From positions 620,001-684,000 of the forward strand of contig JACONQ010000018.1 in assembly GCA_014281115.1 (NCBI GenBank): a stretch of DNA of 64,000 nucleotides, in the 5' to 3' direction. Each line of letters starts with the position of its first letter. The stretch's first letter is position 1. Below the pieces are notes generated by a model. That model had not been told where the DNA came from. It did not search any database and saw only the letters and a program-made list of their open reading frames with translations. The position numbers and the translations under genes are program-made. The DNA comes from Laburnicola sp. R22_1. Lineage: Eukaryota > Ascomycota > Dothideomycetes > Pleosporales > Didymosphaeriaceae. This document shows, piece after piece, positions 59,971 through 64,000 of this stretch.

Positions 59971-60340
59971 TACGTTGCCACATATACTAAAGAGTTAGAT
60001 TTAAAAGACTTAGTATTATGTAAGTTAAAGGTAAAGATTTAGTGTACTAGGCATCGCTAATATTATAAGAGTAGGCAGACTTTATACGTTGTGTGTATGG
60101 CAAATTATAGTTACGCTACTACTAGATTGCGAGCGCGATAACTAAACTATAGTTAAGCGTTTTATTACCCACACTACTTTCGTAATTACAACTTTATAGT
60201 TTACTACAGCTCTCTAATAGTCCACTAGTTAAGAGATAATATATAACTTAGTTATACTAGATAGTAGACTATCTATTAACTATTATTAATAATATCGCTA
60301 TGCAAAATGTTAATAACAAAATTATTATTATTTTGTGTAT
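59971..60340. other. AT-rich RIP-degraded DNA
   Basis: May contain the upstream part of the minus-strand frame, but no motif or start was identified. Confidence 0.3.
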
Positions 60341-60354
60341 ATTTTATTACTACC

Positions 60355-60453
60355 ACTATGTGCTAGGTGCTAGGTTTTAGTACCTCCTATTTTACTCCTC
60401 TCTGTATATAGTGCGGATTCGATCTTAGTTAGAATCTTAACACGATAAAGATC
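60355..60453 (-). mobile_element. SINE-like element, second copy, 99 bp
   Basis: Reverse complement of the insert at 5196-5295 over its whole length, with GATCGAATCCGCAC as the B-box-like segment. Flanks TTTATTACTACC (60343-60354) and TTTAATACTACC (60454-60465) differ at one base, giving a 12-bp TSD. Confidence 0.6.
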
Positions 60454-60465
60454 TTTAATACTACC

Positions 60466-62459
60466 TAGCTTCTAGTAGTGCTTCCTTTTTAGTATAGTAG
60501 GTAGTGTTTTATAAGGCGCCTTTTGCGTGGCCTTAGTAGCTAGCAGCTTTTTATTTTTTACTTAAGTTTTACTAATAACTACTATAGTATATTTAGATAG
60601 TCTAGTATGTGCTATTATCTTAGAAATTAAGATTATATAGTAGTTAAGGCTATAGAGTATTAAAAAAGTAGCTAGGGAGGTAGTAAGGTAGAGTAGCTAA
60701 GTAGGCGGCAAAGTAAGAAAAAAATTAGTGTTATTAGCGTCTTATTTATGTATATGAACCTCTATAACTACTTTTTATAATAATAATAATATTTTATTAT
60801 TCCTATAATATTAACTACAGTTATTATATACTATTATCACACTATATACTATAGTATTTAGTAAGGAAAGTCTCTTAATATCCTAGAAGGCTTTCTAAGT
60901 AGTAGCCTATAAATTCTAGCAAATTTCTAGTGTAATACGTAAGAGGGTCTTACTAAGGCACCTAGTAATTATAGCCTTTTATTATACTATATACTAATAT
61001 AAATAGGGCTTTATATTTAGAAATAAAGAGGTTAGCACTATTCTTTTATATTATAGATAAAATAGCTTTTAGAAAGATTATTTTACTAACTATAAAGTGC
61101 TATTTAAAAGTGTACTTAGTAATAGCCCCTATATTTTTATATAGAGGTCTTCTAATACACTCTGCAGTAAAGAAGAAAAGGTACTAGACTTTACTAGATT
61201 AGCTAATTAAACTATATAATATTAGCTTAAGAAGAAGCTTTATAATAATAAGAACTAGAAACTACTCTCTAAATCGTAAAAGTATTAATAGCTTATGTAG
61301 AAAGAAGAAGAGCTTATATAATTCTACTTTAAGAAATAAAAAGTAATATATTATTATATTCTATTATTATATATTAGATAATTAATAAGGAGTAGATAAC
61401 TAGTTAGAGACAAAACTATTAGCTATATATAAGAAGTAGATTAAAATTAAGAATAAAGTTAATTTAAGGGCCTACTAAGCAGCCCTAGCTAAGCGTAGAA
61501 TTATTACTAGTAAGAAGAAAGGTTCCTCTACACTAGAGAGTTATATAGGTAAATAAATTTTTAGTTATAGTAGCGTATATAGGAGGCTCTTACGTAATAT
61601 ATATAAGGTAGGCCTAAGAAAGCTTAAAGCTAATAGCTTTAAAAGTAAGGCTAATAAGACAAAGTAGGAGGACTTTTGCAACAGCGTAGGCAATATAGGT
61701 CTAACTACTAAAAAGCTAGAAATAGTTACTAATAAGAAATAGTTATAAGTTTATTATACTTATTTATTACACACCTTTGCTAATACTTATTAGTTACTAT
61801 AAGTCTAGTTCTTTTACTAATCTTATTAACTATAGCAAGGATAGTATACTTAATAGTAATAAGGCGTATATTAAGGAGAATAATAATAAAAGTATAAAGA
61901 GAAAATTAAGAATAATAGGAAGGAGCTTAAAACTTATTTTTAAAAGCTACTAGATAGGTATAACTTTAATATTATAGATAAGAATATAGACTTTAAGAGT
62001 TTCTTAGACTTTAGAGGCTTAGATGCTAAGGTGATTTTAAATAATAAGGGGGTTTTAGACAATAAGAGAGTTTTAGATAATAAAAAGGGCTTAGGTGCTA
62101 AGGGAGTTTTAGATATTCATTAGCGCATAGGATAAAATAAGCTAGAGTTATAGTTTTGCTATAGCTAATTATTATAGCTAATAATTATATACTAGTTGCT
62201 AAAAATGCCACCTATAGTAGTATAGTAATAAGCTAATTACTACTTAAAACTAACTCTATAATAAAGGGCTATATACTAGTCTAGATCTAAAACTAACTTA
62301 TTATTAATACGCTATACGCTATACACTATTTCTAGCTAACCTTAATATTAGTTAAACACTACTATAGTTAATATTATAAAATTTAGTTTATTCTATCCTC
62401 TTCTTAAACTACTATCCTCTTAAAAACTATTTAACTAGTTATTATATCTTTTTATTATA
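60466..62459. other. AT-rich RIP-degraded DNA
   Basis: Plus-strand Lys-rich frames with stops are readable (about 61150-61760), but no domain is recognised. Holds the 18-bp coding repeat listed separately. Confidence 0.35.
62031..62084 (+). repeat. 18-bp tandem coding repeat, three units
   Basis: Units 62031-62048, 62049-62066 and 62067-62084; in the local frame each encodes a hexapeptide of the type xVLDNK. A looser GVLD unit follows at about 62100. Confidence 0.6.
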
Positions 62460-62980
62460 CTACAGTAGTTTATATAATAAGTTACCTAAATATAAGATTT
62501 CTAATTCTAATAAGGATAATATATATTATAGTTGGGACTATAAGAATAATAATAAGTTATATTTTTAGTAGCTTCTAAGTAAAACTACGCAGGAAGTAAT
62601 ATTACTAGCGTATATAAAAAAATCTTGCAGTAGTATAATAAAAAATAGATAAATTTAAACTAGATATAGAACTTAGCCTTAACTTATAGCATATATAATA
62701 GATCTCTACTATTGCTATTAATATAGAACTCTAGCTAGACAAAGTTAAATAGTTATAATTTATATATCTTAATAAACTTATTACACCTCGCAAATAGGCT
62801 AAGACGCGTTAACTTACTAATATAGAAGCTAGTATACTAGTTTTATTAGCCTTATATATATTAAGTAGCACTAACTAAAATTATATAATATTAATAACCT
62901 AATTATATTATGCCTTACTAATAGCAAGATTATAAATAAAATTAGTTAAGCTGTAAATCTAACTATATAGTATAGGACCC
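62460..62980 (+). mobile_element. Second copy of element A (gag end to protease), fragment
   Basis: Collinear with 17740-17850 joined to 20064-20480: AGTTACCTAAATATAAG.., AATAAGTTATATTTTTAGTAGC, then the segment before the protease and the protease itself. Lacks transposon 1, so it preserves the empty target site. Ends where repeat D begins. The left limit is approximate because similarity fades. Confidence 0.7.
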
Positions 62981-64000
62981 CTCCTGGGCAGGAGTATAAA
63001 CTGCCTCTACTTATTAGTTTTTAAGTGGCCCTACTACGTTTAATTACTACTTTTTTTATTACGTTATTAGCGCCTATATAATATAACGTTACGTATAAGC
63101 GCTAAGCCCTAGAACTAGAGTGCGTTAAAGTTTTACTAATGTTCTCCCCCTAGCTTTTAAGACGCAATAATACCTCATCTGCCTGTCTACCTACCGTGTT
63201 ACTAGACAATTAACACCTACCTTTTAATCTTTTGCCGCCTTGGTAGACAATTAACTACTTAGAACCTCTACTTTGCTCCGCTGCTATAATATATAACAAA
63301 TTGCGCGCGCGTCTACTCCTAATACTAAATAGTACCCTACTATTCTCTACTAATAACCTATTAACCTTTAGACACCTAGCTATTACTTTACCTATCTTTT
63401 ATAGAAATCTTATAGTATAAGCGCGTACCTATACATCCTTTACGCCTCTAGCACCTAGTTAGTATGGCTATTACTATTATTATAAAAGCAACAAGCTATT
63501 AATTAGAAATCTAATATTACTTATAGCCCTTAGTAGTAATTACTCCTATAAGCTACGTAGTAGTATATAGCCGCCAGCCTAGACTTTTACTTTATAAAAA
63601 TATTTATATTCTTCTAGTTTTTATCCTTAATAGTTATAAGCACCTTATACTTAAACTAGCATAGGACAATTTATATTACAAGACTTATTATGCCTTTAAT
63701 TCTAGATTTTTACTTAAGAAGATGCGTATTCTTCTTAATATAGCAATTTAACTTTGTGGCAGCTATCTACTTGCCGTATAGGTCTCTAGCAAATACTATA
63801 TAGTTTTTAATATCTAGCAGTGTCTGGCTATTATACCTAGCTATATTATTATTTACGTCTCCTAGATAGGGGCGCGACACTGCACGTCTAGTAGCGATGG
63901 CGTCTTTAGGGCAAGGGATAGATATAGTAACCCTAAGGTCTTATGCGATAATTAAATATATTGTGTAGTGGATAGATAAACACTTAATTTCTAGTTGCGG
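62981..64000 (-). mobile_element. Second copy of repeat D, runs off the window
   Basis: Starts CTCCTGGGCAGGAGTATAAAC, like 33492, and stays collinear through 63556 and on to the end, corresponding to 33492-34072 joined to 41403-41850. Less decayed than the first copy; the minus frame is more open here (for example IARYNSQTLLDIKNYIVFAR). Function of the encoded protein unknown. Confidence 0.7.

Overview
The window looks like a filamentous ascomycete (Pezizomycotina) chromosome. A short GC-balanced gene segment (about 1-1900) with spliceosomal GT-AG introns abuts roughly 62 kb of AT-rich DNA. That DNA carries the signature of repeat-induced point mutation (RIP): C-to-T and G-to-A decay, so reading frames of known transposon proteins stay collinear but are littered with TAG/TAA where CAG, CAA or TGG is expected, and Asp/Glu/Cys/His residues are often replaced by Asn/Lys/Tyr. 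The only apparently intact host gene is a cytochrome P450 on the minus strand, cut by the left edge of the window just before its heme cysteine.

The central 36 kb (6947-43152) is one nest. An old Ty3/gypsy element (A, TSD CTTAC) has been opened by successive insertions: gypsy B (7457-14664), a pogo/Fot1-like DNA transposon (17851-20063), a solo LTR of A's own family (21730-21931), two LINE 3' fragments (22083-22325, 22627-22754), a younger pogo/Fot1-like element (22971-24881), chromodomain gypsy C (25470-32739), and a non-LTR-like repeat D (33492-42088) that itself contains a minus-strand Ty1/copia element E (34073-41397). Target-site duplications close each of these. Two of the insertions are also confirmed inside the window by uninterrupted paralogous 'empty sites' near 62.57 kb and 63.56 kb.

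The left flank (1.9-6.9 kb) holds copies of a LINE-like family that share one 3' end (..CGCCACAC), two about 1.1 kb long and several truncated, plus a 100-bp SINE-like insertion with an 18-bp TSD. The right flank (43.2-64 kb) holds more LINE fragments, a copia integrase remnant, a solo LTR, a third pogo/Fot1-like transposon whose transposase ends in a CCHC zinc knuckle (48737-50570), a minus-strand gypsy reverse transcriptase, a 691-bp GC-rich LTR element with no coding capacity (TRIM-like, 57144-57834), a second SINE-like copy, and second copies of A and D running off the right edge.

A common theme links the gypsy-type elements. Two bases after each 5' LTR lies a short segment complementary to a segment inside the LTR itself, which is the layout expected of Tf1/sushi-type self-priming rather than tRNA priming. 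It is seen in A, B, C and the TRIM. Element C also carries a cysteine-rich antisense reading frame between its chromodomain and its 3' LTR. Nothing in the AT-rich part looks able to encode a full-length active protein.
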